Origin: Pseudomonas palmensis
GTDB taxonomy: Bacteria > Pseudomonadota > Gammaproteobacteria > Pseudomonadales > Pseudomonadaceae
Length of the DNA stretch: 64,000 nucleotides
Direction: 5' to 3'
Assembly: GCF_017848315.1 (NCBI RefSeq)
Contig: NZ_JAFKEC010000001.1
Coordinates: 1 to 64,000 of the forward strand
Below are positions 26,323 to 34,478 of this stretch, in pieces (positions within the stretch are counted from its first letter, which is position 1; each line of letters opens with the position of its first letter). Both the position numbers and the translations under genes were made by a program. Below the pieces are notes generated by a model. The model did no database searches and had not been told where the DNA came from. It was given only the letters and a program-made list of their open reading frames with translations.

Positions 26323-27237
26323 ATGAGTTTCAAACCCCTGGCGCTGATCAGCGCCTTGCTGCTGGCCGGTTGCAACGACGACCTGATGACCCTGCGCTTC
26401 GAGGACTCGGCCGGCTCGTCGGGCACCGGCCTGGACGCGCGCAAGCAGCAGATGATCGACGAGGCCCTGGTGCAACGCCAGATCGACCCGAAAAGCCTGC
26501 GCTGGCGGGTCGACCTCGAAGACCAACACCTGGTGTACGTGAGGGAACTGCAGCCGCTGAGCGAGGCGCAGCGCAAGGCGTTGCGCGAACCGTTCGACGA
26601 GATCCTGCAGGCACGCGCGGCGAACACGCTGCAGATCGAACTCACCCTGGACATAACCCCCGAGCAACGCCAGGCCCTGAGCGCGGCAGAGCGCCAGCGG
26701 ATCGACGCGCTGCCGCAACCGTTGTTGATCCCGCTGGAGCTCAGCCCGACGGTGCTGACCATGGCGCTGATGCCCAGGGACGACGACAACGTGCCGCGGG
26801 ACGTGACCGAACGCATCAACTCCAAGGTCACCTGCCAACTGCAGGCGCTGCCGGTAAAGCCGTTGCCGGAGGGCATCACCGGCCTGTGGCAGATGACGCT
26901 GGACACGGCCAATCAGGTCAGCGTCGAGCTGGGCGAAGCGCACTACCCGGCGCATTACCGGCTGACCGACGCCGGCCTGCAAGGCAGGATCGACAAAGGC
27001 GAACTGTGGCTCGTCGAGCCGAACTACCTGTCGGTGGACCCACTGGTGGTAATGCTGGGCTTTTCGGACCTGGGGCAACAGCGGCTGTACCGCAGTTTTC
27101 CGTTGCAACCCAATGCTTCGCAGCTGATCCATTCGTGCGAAAGCGCTGCCAACCACTTGCCACGCCCCCTGAGCTTTCGGGTCGGGGACGGCCTGGACCG
27201 GCTCGAATCGGTGACCTACAAGGAAGAAACCCAATGA
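26323..27237 (+). CDS. Lipoprotein of a three-member paralogous family, copy 1
   Basis: This 304-residue exported lipoprotein has signal peptide and lipobox LLLAGC (Cys17). The mature sequence starts NDDLMTLRFED. It shares with the next gene and with 29935-30879 the ordered features: an early MTLRFED-like strand, ILQARAANT, a mid-protein cysteine (KVTCQL), IDKGEL, a late cysteine (HSCES) and a C-terminal FRVGDGLDRLESVTY. No known domain is recognised. It follows the DnaK-like gene and overlaps copy 2 by 4 bp. Confidence 0.78.
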   Translation: MSFKPLALISALLLAGCNDDLMTLRFEDSAGSSGTGLDARKQQMIDEALVQRQIDPKSLRWRVDLEDQHLVYVRELQPLSEAQRKALREPFDEILQARAANTLQIELTLDITPEQRQALSAAERQRIDALPQPLLIPLELSPTVLTMALMPRDDDNVPRDVTERINSKVTCQLQALPVKPLPEGITGLWQMTLDTANQVSVELGEAHYPAHYRLTDAGLQGRIDKGELWLVEPNYLSVDPLVVMLGFSDLGQQRLYRSFPLQPNASQLIHSCESAANHLPRPLSFRVGDGLDRLESVTYKEETQ

Positions 27238-28172
27238 ACCTGGCCAGAACCCTGGCACTGTCGAGCGCGCTGCTGCTGGGCGGCTGCGGCGACGAAACAT
27301 TCATGAGCGTGCGCTTTCAGACCGACGTCGGCACCGCCCGCTGGGGGCTGGACCCGATCAACCTGCAGATGATCGGCGAGGCCCTCGAACAGCGCCAGGT
27401 CGACCCCAAGCGCCTGCGTTTCGACGTGGATGCCGAGGACAAGCGCCTGGTGCATGTGGTGCTGCTGCAACCGCTGGATGAACAGCAGCAGGCCGCCTTG
27501 CGCGGGCTGTTCGAGGACATCGTGCAGGCGCGCAACGCTGTCACCTTCGCTATCGAAGTCACCCTGCAACCCACCGCCGCCGAGCGCCAGCGCCTGACCC
27601 CAAGCCAGCTGCAGGCCCTGGAGGCGATGCCCGCCTCGTTCACCCTGCCCGCCGAACCGGGCGACGAAGTGAGTACGGTGGCCGCGATGCCGGAGCAATG
27701 GCCGGGCACCACGATGGATGTCAACGAACAGGTGCAGGCCGAGGTCAGTTGCCTGCTGTACATCAGCCCGCGCCAGTATTACCCGGGCATGACCGACATC
27801 TACGCGGCCAAGGGCGATGACCCGCAGCGGGTGGTGCTGGAGTTTGCCGAAACAGGCGAAGCGGATGCCTTCAGCCTGTGGAAGGTGAGTGCCCGCTACC
27901 GCTTCAAGCAGGCCAGCCTGCAGCAGCAGGTCGACAAGGGTGAACTCGCGCTGCTGCCGGCTGACGAGCAGAACCGCAAGAGCCTGAGCATCGCGTTCAA
28001 GCTGGCGGACCTGGGCGAGCACGAGCTGATGCGTGCCTACCAGATCGACTATCGGGTCAAGGCCCTGAACAGCCAGTGCTACGCCGAGCAGATGAAGCTC
28101 GGGCGGCCGTATACGTTCTTCATGGGTACGGGGCTGGATCGGGTGGAAGCGGTCACTTATCCACAGAAATGA
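27234..28172 (+). CDS. Lipoprotein of a three-member paralogous family, copy 2
   Basis: This 312-residue lipoprotein has lipobox LLLGGC and mature start GDETFMSVRFQT. Family features are in the same order as in copy 1: DPKRLRFDVDAEDKRLVHV, IVQARNAVTF, EVSCLL, VDKGEL, NSQCYAEQ and FFMGTGLDRVEAVTY. The two neighbours look like a tandem duplication. ATG 27234 overlaps the copy-1 stop by 4 bp, so both are translated together. Function is unknown. Confidence 0.78.
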   Translation: MNLARTLALSSALLLGGCGDETFMSVRFQTDVGTARWGLDPINLQMIGEALEQRQVDPKRLRFDVDAEDKRLVHVVLLQPLDEQQQAALRGLFEDIVQARNAVTFAIEVTLQPTAAERQRLTPSQLQALEAMPASFTLPAEPGDEVSTVAAMPEQWPGTTMDVNEQVQAEVSCLLYISPRQYYPGMTDIYAAKGDDPQRVVLEFAETGEADAFSLWKVSARYRFKQASLQQQVDKGELALLPADEQNRKSLSIAFKLADLGEHELMRAYQIDYRVKALNSQCYAEQMKLGRPYTFFMGTGLDRVEAVTYPQK

Positions 28173-28180
28173 GTTGGCTG

Positions 28181-28203
28181 CTTCGCCAGCAAGGCTGGCG
28201 AAG
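28181..28203. terminator. REP-like hairpin between converging genes
   Basis: CTTCGCCAGC-AAG-GCTGGCGAAG forms a 10-bp stem with a 3-base loop, between the converging lipoprotein and permease genes. There is no U-tract, so it is a single REP-like hairpin rather than a classical terminator. Confidence 0.6.
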
Positions 28204-28216
28204 AGGCCCGTCGGCC

Positions 28217-29224
28217 TTACACCAGCTCGGCCCGGCGCAACTCGCTCTTCAGGTACGCATAGTAGATCGGCCCCGCGACCACGCCCGGCAAGCCGAACGC
28301 TGCCTCGAACACCAGCATCGCCAGCAGCAGCTCCCACGACTTGGCGCGAATCTGCCCGCCCACGATGCGCGCATTGAGAAAGTACTCGACCTTGTGGATC
28401 ACGATCAGGTAGCCCAGCGCCGCCACAGCCACCCAGATCGACAGCGACAGGCCGACGATGGTAATCAGCGTGTTGGACATCAGGTTGCCGATCACCGGCA
28501 GCAGCCCCAGCAGGAAGGTCAGCACGATCAGCGTCTTGGTCAGCGGCAGGTGCACCCCGAACAGCGGCAGCACCACCGCCAGGAATACCCCGGTAAAGGC
28601 GGTGTTGAGCAGCGAGATCTTGATCTGCGCGAACACGATGTTGCGAAACGCCTGCACCAGCAGCGACAGGCGCTCGAACAAGGCCGCGGCCAGCGGTTTG
28701 CGCTGGGTCAGGTCGGGGATGCGCTGCAAGGCCACGATGGCGCCCAGGATCATGCCGATCAGCAAGGTCACGAACATGTGCGCCGCGCCCTTGCCCACCA
28801 GTTGCAGGTCGGCCAGGTGGGTGCGCAACCATTCGCCGATGGCCACCTTGAACTCCGCCGCACTGGCCGGCAGGTAGGCGTCGATGAACGGCGGCAACTG
28901 CCCGCGCGCCTGGTCCACCAGCAGCATGAACTTGTCCAGCGACGCGCCGGGATTCTCCGCCTCGTGCAGCAGAAAGCTGATGGCCCCGGCAAACAGCAGG
29001 CTCAGCACGCTCACGATCAGCGTGCCCAGCAACGCCACCGCTACCCAGCGCGCACGCTGCCCGGCAATCAGGTGCTGCAGCTTGGGCGTGAGCATGTTGA
29101 CCAGCTCGAACACCAGCAGGCCGGCCAGCAGGCTGGGCAGCAGCTTGAGCGGCAGCGCCAGCAGCAACCCGGTGAACACGATGAGCCAACTCGCCAGGAC
29201 GATCTGGCGCTGGGTAAATGTCAT
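28217..29224 (-). CDS. AI-2E/PerM family permease
   Basis: This 335-residue inner-membrane protein begins MTFTQRQIVLASWLIVFTG and has about eight hydrophobic segments. A soluble, charged central section holds LVDQARGQLPPFIDAYLPAS. Late signature GVFLAVVLPLFGVHLPLTKTL and GYLIVIHKVEYFLNARIVGG fit the PF01594 family. Members export varied small molecules, so no substrate is assigned. ATG 29224 is preferred, with GAGG just upstream. It is divergent from 29391 and lies between two lipoprotein sets. Confidence 0.85.
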   Translation of the reverse strand: MTFTQRQIVLASWLIVFTGLLLALPLKLLPSLLAGLLVFELVNMLTPKLQHLIAGQRARWVAVALLGTLIVSVLSLLFAGAISFLLHEAENPGASLDKFMLLVDQARGQLPPFIDAYLPASAAEFKVAIGEWLRTHLADLQLVGKGAAHMFVTLLIGMILGAIVALQRIPDLTQRKPLAAALFERLSLLVQAFRNIVFAQIKISLLNTAFTGVFLAVVLPLFGVHLPLTKTLIVLTFLLGLLPVIGNLMSNTLITIVGLSLSIWVAVAALGYLIVIHKVEYFLNARIVGGQIRAKSWELLLAMLVFEAAFGLPGVVAGPIYYAYLKSELRRAELV

Positions 29225-29390
29225 ACAACCTCGGAGGCAGAAAGACCACAAAGACGGCAGTCTGCCAGCCTTCTACGAGCAGGCATAGGGGCACGCGGGG
29301 CGCGGCGCGCTGGCGTTGCCAGGGCAATCTTTCTATGATGCCCGCCCTCACGGAATGACCGCGCGCCCATGCGCAATCGCAGGAGCGCGC
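29225..29390. promoter_or_regulatory. Divergent gap between the permease and the membrane-anchored unknown
   Basis: This 166-bp gap should hold both promoters. I see AGGAG directly before ATG 29391 on the plus strand and GAGG before ATG 29224 on the minus strand, but no convincing -35/-10 pair. Confidence 0.2.
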
Positions 29391-29942
29391 ATGCGCGAAA
29401 AAGATATCCTCGAAATACTGGTGCCGATTCTCTGCGTGCTGATTGTCTGGCGCATCACGCCGATCTTCTGGACGTTCTTCATGACCTGGCTCAACCGCGT
29501 CAGGTACCTGCGCCGCGCCACCCCGATACGCCAGCTGAACGACGGCGAGCGCGAGGCCCTGGCGTTTCTCGGCGGCCCGGCCTACATGCTGCGCAAGCTG
29601 GTCGGCACCACCGACCTGCCCTGGAAGAAACTGGCCCACGTCACCGGCAAGCGCGCTGCGGTGTACCGCCTGCAAGGCCCGCTGGACACCTGGGGCTACT
29701 CGCTGCAGCACTTCGGCGAAACACACCACCGCATCCAGGGCATCGCGGTGCACATGCCGCTGGAGGACATCGAGGAAAAGACCGACCCGCACAACGAGGT
29801 GGAGGTGATGTTCAGCCGGGGCGTGGCCATCATTCTTAGCGTCAATGGTCGGCCCACCCTCATCGAAACCCTGCGCCTGTGGCAGCCTCGCCTGCTGCCG
29901 CTGCAGGAACACGCCGACACGGCCAAGGAACCCCATGCGTAA
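29391..29942 (+). CDS. Membrane-anchored hypothetical protein
   Basis: This 183-residue protein begins MREKDILEILVPILCVLIVW, with one transmembrane helix at about residues 7-28, followed by a basic juxtamembrane segment (RVRYLRRATPIRQL) and a soluble C-terminal domain. I recognise no family. ATG 29391 has AGGAG 6-10 bases upstream. It overlaps lipoprotein copy 3 by 8 bp, so the two are likely made together and may act together at the cell envelope. Confidence 0.7.
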   Translation: MREKDILEILVPILCVLIVWRITPIFWTFFMTWLNRVRYLRRATPIRQLNDGEREALAFLGGPAYMLRKLVGTTDLPWKKLAHVTGKRAAVYRLQGPLDTWGYSLQHFGETHHRIQGIAVHMPLEDIEEKTDPHNEVEVMFSRGVAIILSVNGRPTLIETLRLWQPRLLPLQEHADTAKEPHA

Positions 29943-30879
29943 GGTACTGCTGTGCGCGCTCGCGCTGTTGCTCGCAGGCTGTGACAAGGACTTTCTGGTG
30001 CTGCACTTCCAGGCGCCGGTGGGCGACCTGTACTACAGCCGGGACGTGCATTACAGCTACCGCGAATCGATCTTCGCGCTGCTGGCCGCGCACCACATCC
30101 CCACCGACAGCCTGGTGATGGAGATGGACGAGTACAACGACAAGGTGGTGCACCTGCGCCTGACGGACGACTCACTGAGCCCACAGCAGCTGGACGAGAT
30201 TCGCGAGGTGTTCGAAGCCATCATCCCGGCACGCAATGCGGTGACCCTGAACATGAAGCTGCGTTTCGACGCCGACCAGGCCCAGGGGCTGACCGGCCAG
30301 CGTCAGGGCACGGGCGCGCCGCCGCGTCACTTCGACACCACCGTGCTGACCCCGCAGAACCTGCACATTGCCCTTGGCCAGGGCATCGGTACCCCGCCGC
30401 ACAGCAACCCCTACCTCAAGGTGCTGCCGCAGGCCGATGACCAGATGCTCTGCACCCTGGAGGCCGGCATGACTCCGACACTGCCGTTCTACATGCTCGC
30501 CACCGGGCCAGGCGAGCTCGGCTCGGGCCGTCAGGGCCTGCTGCACGTGCGCAACCGCGACTTCCAGGCCGCACAGGTGCCAGTGCACCTGCAGTTCGAA
30601 GACGCGGCGCTGCGCCGACTGGTCGATAACGGCACCCTGCAGGTGGCGTTCAGCACCCGCAACTGGCTCGACTACCTGAACCCCGACAACATTCACCTGC
30701 ACTTCGTGATCGGCCCACCACTGGTATCGGCGCCGATGGCCGAGATGACCCATGCGCGTGCCCGGGAACTGCACACCGAGTGCAACCAGCGCATGGACGC
30801 ACTGGGGCGGCCGTTCTCGTTCTTCTTTGGCGAGGGCGTGGACCGGCTGGTGTATGTGGGCCTGCCGGCACGCGACTGA
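29935..30879 (+). CDS. Lipoprotein of a three-member paralogous family, copy 3
   Basis: This 314-residue lipoprotein has lipobox LLLAGC and mature start DKDFLVLHFQAP. It is more diverged than copies 1 and 2 but keeps IIPARNAVTL, a mid cysteine (MLCTLEAG), VDNGTL, a late cysteine (HTECNQ) and GRPFSFFFGEGVDRLVYVG. It is in a separate transcription unit with the membrane-anchored unknown. Function is unknown; the conserved cysteine pair suggests a disulfide in the periplasm. Confidence 0.76.
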   Translation: MRKVLLCALALLLAGCDKDFLVLHFQAPVGDLYYSRDVHYSYRESIFALLAAHHIPTDSLVMEMDEYNDKVVHLRLTDDSLSPQQLDEIREVFEAIIPARNAVTLNMKLRFDADQAQGLTGQRQGTGAPPRHFDTTVLTPQNLHIALGQGIGTPPHSNPYLKVLPQADDQMLCTLEAGMTPTLPFYMLATGPGELGSGRQGLLHVRNRDFQAAQVPVHLQFEDAALRRLVDNGTLQVAFSTRNWLDYLNPDNIHLHFVIGPPLVSAPMAEMTHARARELHTECNQRMDALGRPFSFFFGEGVDRLVYVGLPARD

Positions 30880-30893
30880 GCCTCAGCAGGGGC

Positions 30894-31178
30894 TCATTTC
30901 TTCTTCAGGCAGGTACTCATGAACGCCTTGCGCTCGTCGCCCTTGAGCGCCTGGGTGGTGGCGTCGGCATTGCAGGTCTTCATCTTCTCCTGCTGGGTCG
31001 CGGGCTCGGCCTTTTTCAGGCAGGTGCTCATGAACGCCTTGCGCGCGTCACCCTTGAGCGCCTGGGAGGTAGCGTCGGCATTGCAGGTCTTCATCTTCTC
31101 CTGCTGTGCGGTGGCGGCGAACCCCTGCGAACACATCAGGACGCCAAGCAGCAGCAACGGCACACGCAACATTTTCAT
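30894..31178 (-). CDS. psiF: PsiF repeat protein
   Basis: This 94-residue exported protein has a signal peptide (MKMLRVPLLLLGVLMCSQGFA) and two copies of a repeat of about 35 residues, QQEKMKTCNADATSQALKGD and QQEKMKTCNADATTQALKGD, each followed by an ARKAFMSTCLKK-type end. Each repeat has two cysteines. PsiF is phosphate-starvation induced in E. coli, with unknown function. ATG 31178 has AGGAG 8 bases upstream; the longer frame starting at 31205 lacks this. Confidence 0.9.
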   Translation of the reverse strand: MKMLRVPLLLLGVLMCSQGFAATAQQEKMKTCNADATSQALKGDARKAFMSTCLKKAEPATQQEKMKTCNADATTQALKGDERKAFMSTCLKKK

Positions 31179-31253
31179 GGGGCATTCTCCTGGTCGCCAC
31201 GCCATCCGCGCAGCCTCGACACCAGTGTAGACAAGAATTTTTACAAACCCCTG

Positions 31254-32039
31254 TCAGCCGCGGCGCGCCTGGCGTCGGTACTGCTCCGGGGTGCACTGGG
31301 CCTGGCGCTGGAACATCGCGATAAAAGCCGATGGGCTGCCGTAGCCCAGGTCGAAGGCGATCTGCTGGATGCTCTGCTCGCCCTCCAGGGCCTCGATGGC
31401 CCGCAGAAACCGCAGACGCTGGCGCCATTCGCCAAAGCTGATACCCAGCTCGCGGATGAACTGGCGGGCCAGGGTGCGCTCGCTCACATGTACGCTGGCC
31501 GCCCAGTCGCCCAGCGGACGGTTGTCCCCAGGGTTGCGCTGCAGGGCCTGCAGCACGCTGCGCAGGCCCGGGCCCTGGGCGTACGGCAGGTAGCCGGTGT
31601 GCACCGGGGCGCAGTGCAACTGGTCCACCAGCACCTGGGCCAGGCGCTGGTCGGCATCGGTGCGCGGTACCTTGACGTCGCGCCGGGCAAAATCGCCGAG
31701 GATGGCCTTGAGGATGTCGCTGATCACCAGGCTGCACGGCTGCGCAGGCAGGCTCTGGCTCAGCTCGCGGGTGATGTACACCGAGCGGTACACCACGGCC
31801 TGGGGGTTGTAGCAACCATGCTCGGTGTCCGGCGGCACCCATACCGCGTAGTTGGGCGGCGAGAAGAAGCGCCGGCCGTCGATCTCCAGCTGCATCACCC
31901 CGTGGGCGGTGTAGTTGAGCTGGCCCCAGGCGTGACGGTGCGCGGCGCTGTGGGTGTCGGCGCCGAACTCGTCATAGCGGAAGTACACCGGTGCCGGTAG
32001 CGCGTCCAGCTGCGGGATGTCGAGGTATTTGCGTGCCAT
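31254..32039 (-). CDS. AraC-family transcriptional regulator
   Basis: This 261-residue DNA-binding protein has a cupin-like N-terminal sensor domain (HRHAWGQLNYTAHGVMQLEI and PPNYAVWVPPDTEH) and a C-terminal pair of helix-turn-helices (VHVSERTLARQF, and IAFDLGYGSPSAFIAMFQRQ). It is divergent from an EamA exporter gene with a 113-bp gap holding three copies of a 9-bp motif, so it most likely controls that exporter and itself. The inducing ligand is not evident. Confidence 0.92.
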   Translation of the reverse strand: MARKYLDIPQLDALPAPVYFRYDEFGADTHSAAHRHAWGQLNYTAHGVMQLEIDGRRFFSPPNYAVWVPPDTEHGCYNPQAVVYRSVYITRELSQSLPAQPCSLVISDILKAILGDFARRDVKVPRTDADQRLAQVLVDQLHCAPVHTGYLPYAQGPGLRSVLQALQRNPGDNRPLGDWAASVHVSERTLARQFIRELGISFGEWRQRLRFLRAIEALEGEQSIQQIAFDLGYGSPSAFIAMFQRQAQCTPEQYRRQARRG

Positions 32040-32055
32040 GCTGTCGGTCGAATGC

Positions 32056-32106
32056 TGTCTGGATCAATGGGCGGGTTGTCTGGATCGCAGTATAAACATC
32101 CAGACA
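32056..32106. promoter_or_regulatory. Triplicated AraC-family operator with 21-bp phasing
   Basis: TGTCTGGAT occurs at 32056-32064 and 32077-32085, and its inverse ATCCAGACA at 32098-32106. All three are spaced by exactly 21 bp (two helical turns). TATAAA at 32091-32096 and its complement-strand TATACT provide possible -10 elements for either direction. The sites probably bind the adjacent AraC-type regulator. Confidence 0.75.
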
Positions 32107-32152
32107 GACAGGCGGATAATGACCGCCGTCATCTTCAAAGAGTCCCTGTTGC

Positions 32153-33064
32153 ATGAATTATGCGTTCCCCCTGCTGGCCATTCTGATCTGGGCCGGCAAC
32201 ACCGTGGTCAACAAGCTGGCCGTCGGCGCCATCTTCCCTGCCGAGATCGGCTTCTACCGCTGGGTGCTCGCCGGCCTGCTGCTCAGCCCGTTCCTGCTGC
32301 GGGCAGTGCTGCGCAACCGCGCGGCGATCCGCCCGCACCTGGGCAAGATCATCATCCTCGGGGTGCTGGGCATGGCGGTGTACCAGAGCCTGGCGTACTT
32401 TGCCGCCGCCATCACCAGCGCCACCAACATGGGCATCATCCTGTCGCTGATGCCGCTGATGTCGCTGGCCCTGGCCATCGCCACCCTGGGCCAGCGCCTG
32501 AGCGCCGGCGCGCTGCTGGGTGCGCTGGTGTCGTTCGCCGGGGTGCTGGTGGTGGTGTCCGGCGGCGACCCGGCGGCGCTGCTGGCCCACGGCCTGAACC
32601 TGGGAGACGCGATGATGCTGATCGCCACCCTGGCCTATGCGGTGTACAGCACCCTGCTGAAAAAGTGGCAGCTGCGCCTGCCGCCGCTGCAACTGCTGTA
32701 CCTGCAGGTGCTGGTGGCGATCGTGGTGCTGTTGCCGCTGTACCTGTTCTCGCCCAAGGCCGGGCTGAGCGTGGACAACATCGGCCTGGTGCTCTATGCC
32801 TGCGTGCTGGCCTCGATCGTGGCGCCACTGGTGTGGATGCAGGCGGTGGTGCGCCTGGGGCCCAGCCGCACCACGCTGTTCTTCAACCTGCTGCCGGCGC
32901 TGACCGCGGTGATCGCGGCACTGGTGCTCGACGAACGCCTGGCGCCGTATCACCTGGTGGGCGGCGTGCTGACCCTGGCCGGGGTGATTCTGGCCGAACG
33001 CTGGACCACCCCGCTGCGCCGCCTCAAAGCCCCGCCGCCTTCAGACGCGCCGCGTGCTCGGTAA
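32153..33064 (+). CDS. EamA/DMT-family exporter
   Basis: This 303-residue inner-membrane protein has ten hydrophobic segments in two EamA repeats, beginning MNYAFPLLAILIWAGNTVVNKLAVG and with GPSRTTLFFNLLPALTAVIAALVLDE late in repeat 2. Family members export amino acids or other metabolites. It is divergent from and probably controlled by the AraC regulator. Its last 41 bp overlap the 3' end of the convergent lipase gene. Confidence 0.88.
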   Translation: MNYAFPLLAILIWAGNTVVNKLAVGAIFPAEIGFYRWVLAGLLLSPFLLRAVLRNRAAIRPHLGKIIILGVLGMAVYQSLAYFAAAITSATNMGIILSLMPLMSLALAIATLGQRLSAGALLGALVSFAGVLVVVSGGDPAALLAHGLNLGDAMMLIATLAYAVYSTLLKKWQLRLPPLQLLYLQVLVAIVVLLPLYLFSPKAGLSVDNIGLVLYACVLASIVAPLVWMQAVVRLGPSRTTLFFNLLPALTAVIAALVLDERLAPYHLVGGVLTLAGVILAERWTTPLRRLKAPPPSDAPRAR

Positions 33065-33914
33065 ACAGCCGTACCGGGTCGGCGCCCTTGCCCACCGCGC
33101 CGAGTGACTGGTTGACGATATCCAGGTGATCCAGCGGGTAGTCGTCGCCGATCACCTGGCCCAGGTGCGAGCTGAACCGCCCGACCATGCCGTCGCACTG
33201 GCCCGGTTCACGCACGAAGGTGCGCGCGAACAGGCGGCAGAAGCGGTTGCTGCCATCGAAGCGGTTGCGCCCGCTGTCGGTGATGCCCGGCTGCAAGGTG
33301 CCCGACCACGAGTAGTAGCGCACCCCGTCGACCTCGGCCGGCCCCTGGCCACCCCAGGTCAGCGGCAGGCCCTGTGGATAACGCTGGTTGAACAGGGCCA
33401 CGCCCTCGAACGTCAGCGACTGGTGCGAGGCGTGCACGTCGATGGGCAGGCCTGCCCCGCGCCAGCCGGTTTCCAGCCAGCCCATCAGCCGTGCCAGACC
33501 GTGCAGCACCCACTTGAGAAGGCGCCCGCGGGCGGAATCGCCGGGGTAGTGTTTGTCCAGGTAGTCGGCCAGTTCGGAGCCGTGGTTGGGGCCCGCGATG
33601 GAGGTGACCGAGGCCACCCATTCCGGGCGCCTGGCCGCCGCATAACGGGCGGTCAGCGCACCCTGGCTGTGGCCCAGCAGGTGAACCTTGTCGGCGCCGG
33701 TGCGGCGGCGCAGGTCGTCGATGATGCGCAGTAGCTGTTCACCGCGCACCTCGTTGCCGTGGATCGGCGAGACCTGCACCGGGAACACCGTGGCCCCGCC
33801 CCGGCGCAGGGCCGCGACAATGCCGAACCAGTACGGGTACAGAACCAGGCGCACGAAGCCGAGCATGCCCGGCACCAGTACCAGTGGATAACGCGTTGCA
33901 AGCGCTTGCGACAT
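33024..33914 (-). CDS. Triacylglycerol lipase (family I type)
   Basis: This 296-residue alpha/beta hydrolase has the oxyanion-hole motif YPLVLVPGMLGF, the nucleophile elbow LLGHSQGALTARY (Ser83), and late DYPLDHLDIVNQSLGA with the likely catalytic His. It is close to Pseudomonas family I.1 lipases by motif and length. It has no evident signal peptide, so it may be cytoplasmic or the annotated start may hide one. No foldase gene is adjacent. Confidence 0.88.
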   Translation of the reverse strand: MSQALATRYPLVLVPGMLGFVRLVLYPYWFGIVAALRRGGATVFPVQVSPIHGNEVRGEQLLRIIDDLRRRTGADKVHLLGHSQGALTARYAAARRPEWVASVTSIAGPNHGSELADYLDKHYPGDSARGRLLKWVLHGLARLMGWLETGWRGAGLPIDVHASHQSLTFEGVALFNQRYPQGLPLTWGGQGPAEVDGVRYYSWSGTLQPGITDSGRNRFDGSNRFCRLFARTFVREPGQCDGMVGRFSSHLGQVIGDDYPLDHLDIVNQSLGAVGKGADPVRLFTEHAARLKAAGL

Positions 33915-34048
33915 GGCGGCCCCTCCCGATCCGTGGCAGTGCGCACCACCCTACAGGCACAACAATGGCAACTGCAATCGAACTCCCGGCGTGCGCTGCG
34001 GTTCCAACCCTTATCAGGCCATGACGGCCTTCACAAGGGAGCGAGACC

Positions 34049-34393
34049 ATGTACAAGCACGCCCTGGCAGCCCTGCTGGCAAGCGCCACCCTGGTAGGCT
34101 GCGGCAGCAACCGCCCTGAAAACCCTGTGGACTACGTGACCTACCGCGAACAGCCGCTGGTCAAGCAGGTGGGCAACGGCATGACCATGCAGCAGGTGAT
34201 CGCCATCGGCGGCAGCCCTTCCTCCGTCATCGACCTGCCCCACGGCGGCACATGCAACAACTACGTGCTAAACCATGAGGGCAAGCAACAGGCTTACTAC
34301 GTGCGTTTCGATGCCACCGGGCATGTGGATGCCAAGGGCTTCAAGACGTGCGAGCAACGCCAGAAGGACGAACAGGCCCTTCCCGGCGCGTAA
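34049..34393 (+). CDS. osmE: Osmotically inducible lipoprotein OsmE
   Basis: This 114-residue lipoprotein has lipobox ATLVGC (Cys18). The mature part shows the SmpA/OmlA-like fold expected of OsmE: VGNGMTMQQVIAIGGSPSSV and GGTCNNYVLNHEGKQQAYYVRFDATGHVD. GGGAGCG precedes ATG 34049. It is a stress-related envelope protein; precise function is not known. Confidence 0.88.
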   Translation: MYKHALAALLASATLVGCGSNRPENPVDYVTYREQPLVKQVGNGMTMQQVIAIGGSPSSVIDLPHGGTCNNYVLNHEGKQQAYYVRFDATGHVDAKGFKTCEQRQKDEQALPGA

Positions 34394-34478
34394 AACTTTT
34401 AGCGCGCCAATCAATCACACACTGTGCACCCGACGCGCCGTCAGAGCGTGAAACCCCGTTTTCAGCTTGGAGAACATG

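Noticed and set aside
24916..27300. A 794-codon minus-strand frame across the DnaK-like and first lipoprotein genes
   Set aside because: Low-complexity shadow translation; the plus-strand genes have clear Hsp70 motifs and a lipobox.
27216..29987. A 923-codon minus-strand frame joining lipoprotein 2, the permease and the anchored unknown
   Set aside because: It crosses the intact permease in a different frame and two divergent promoters; only the 28217-29224 gene is real there.
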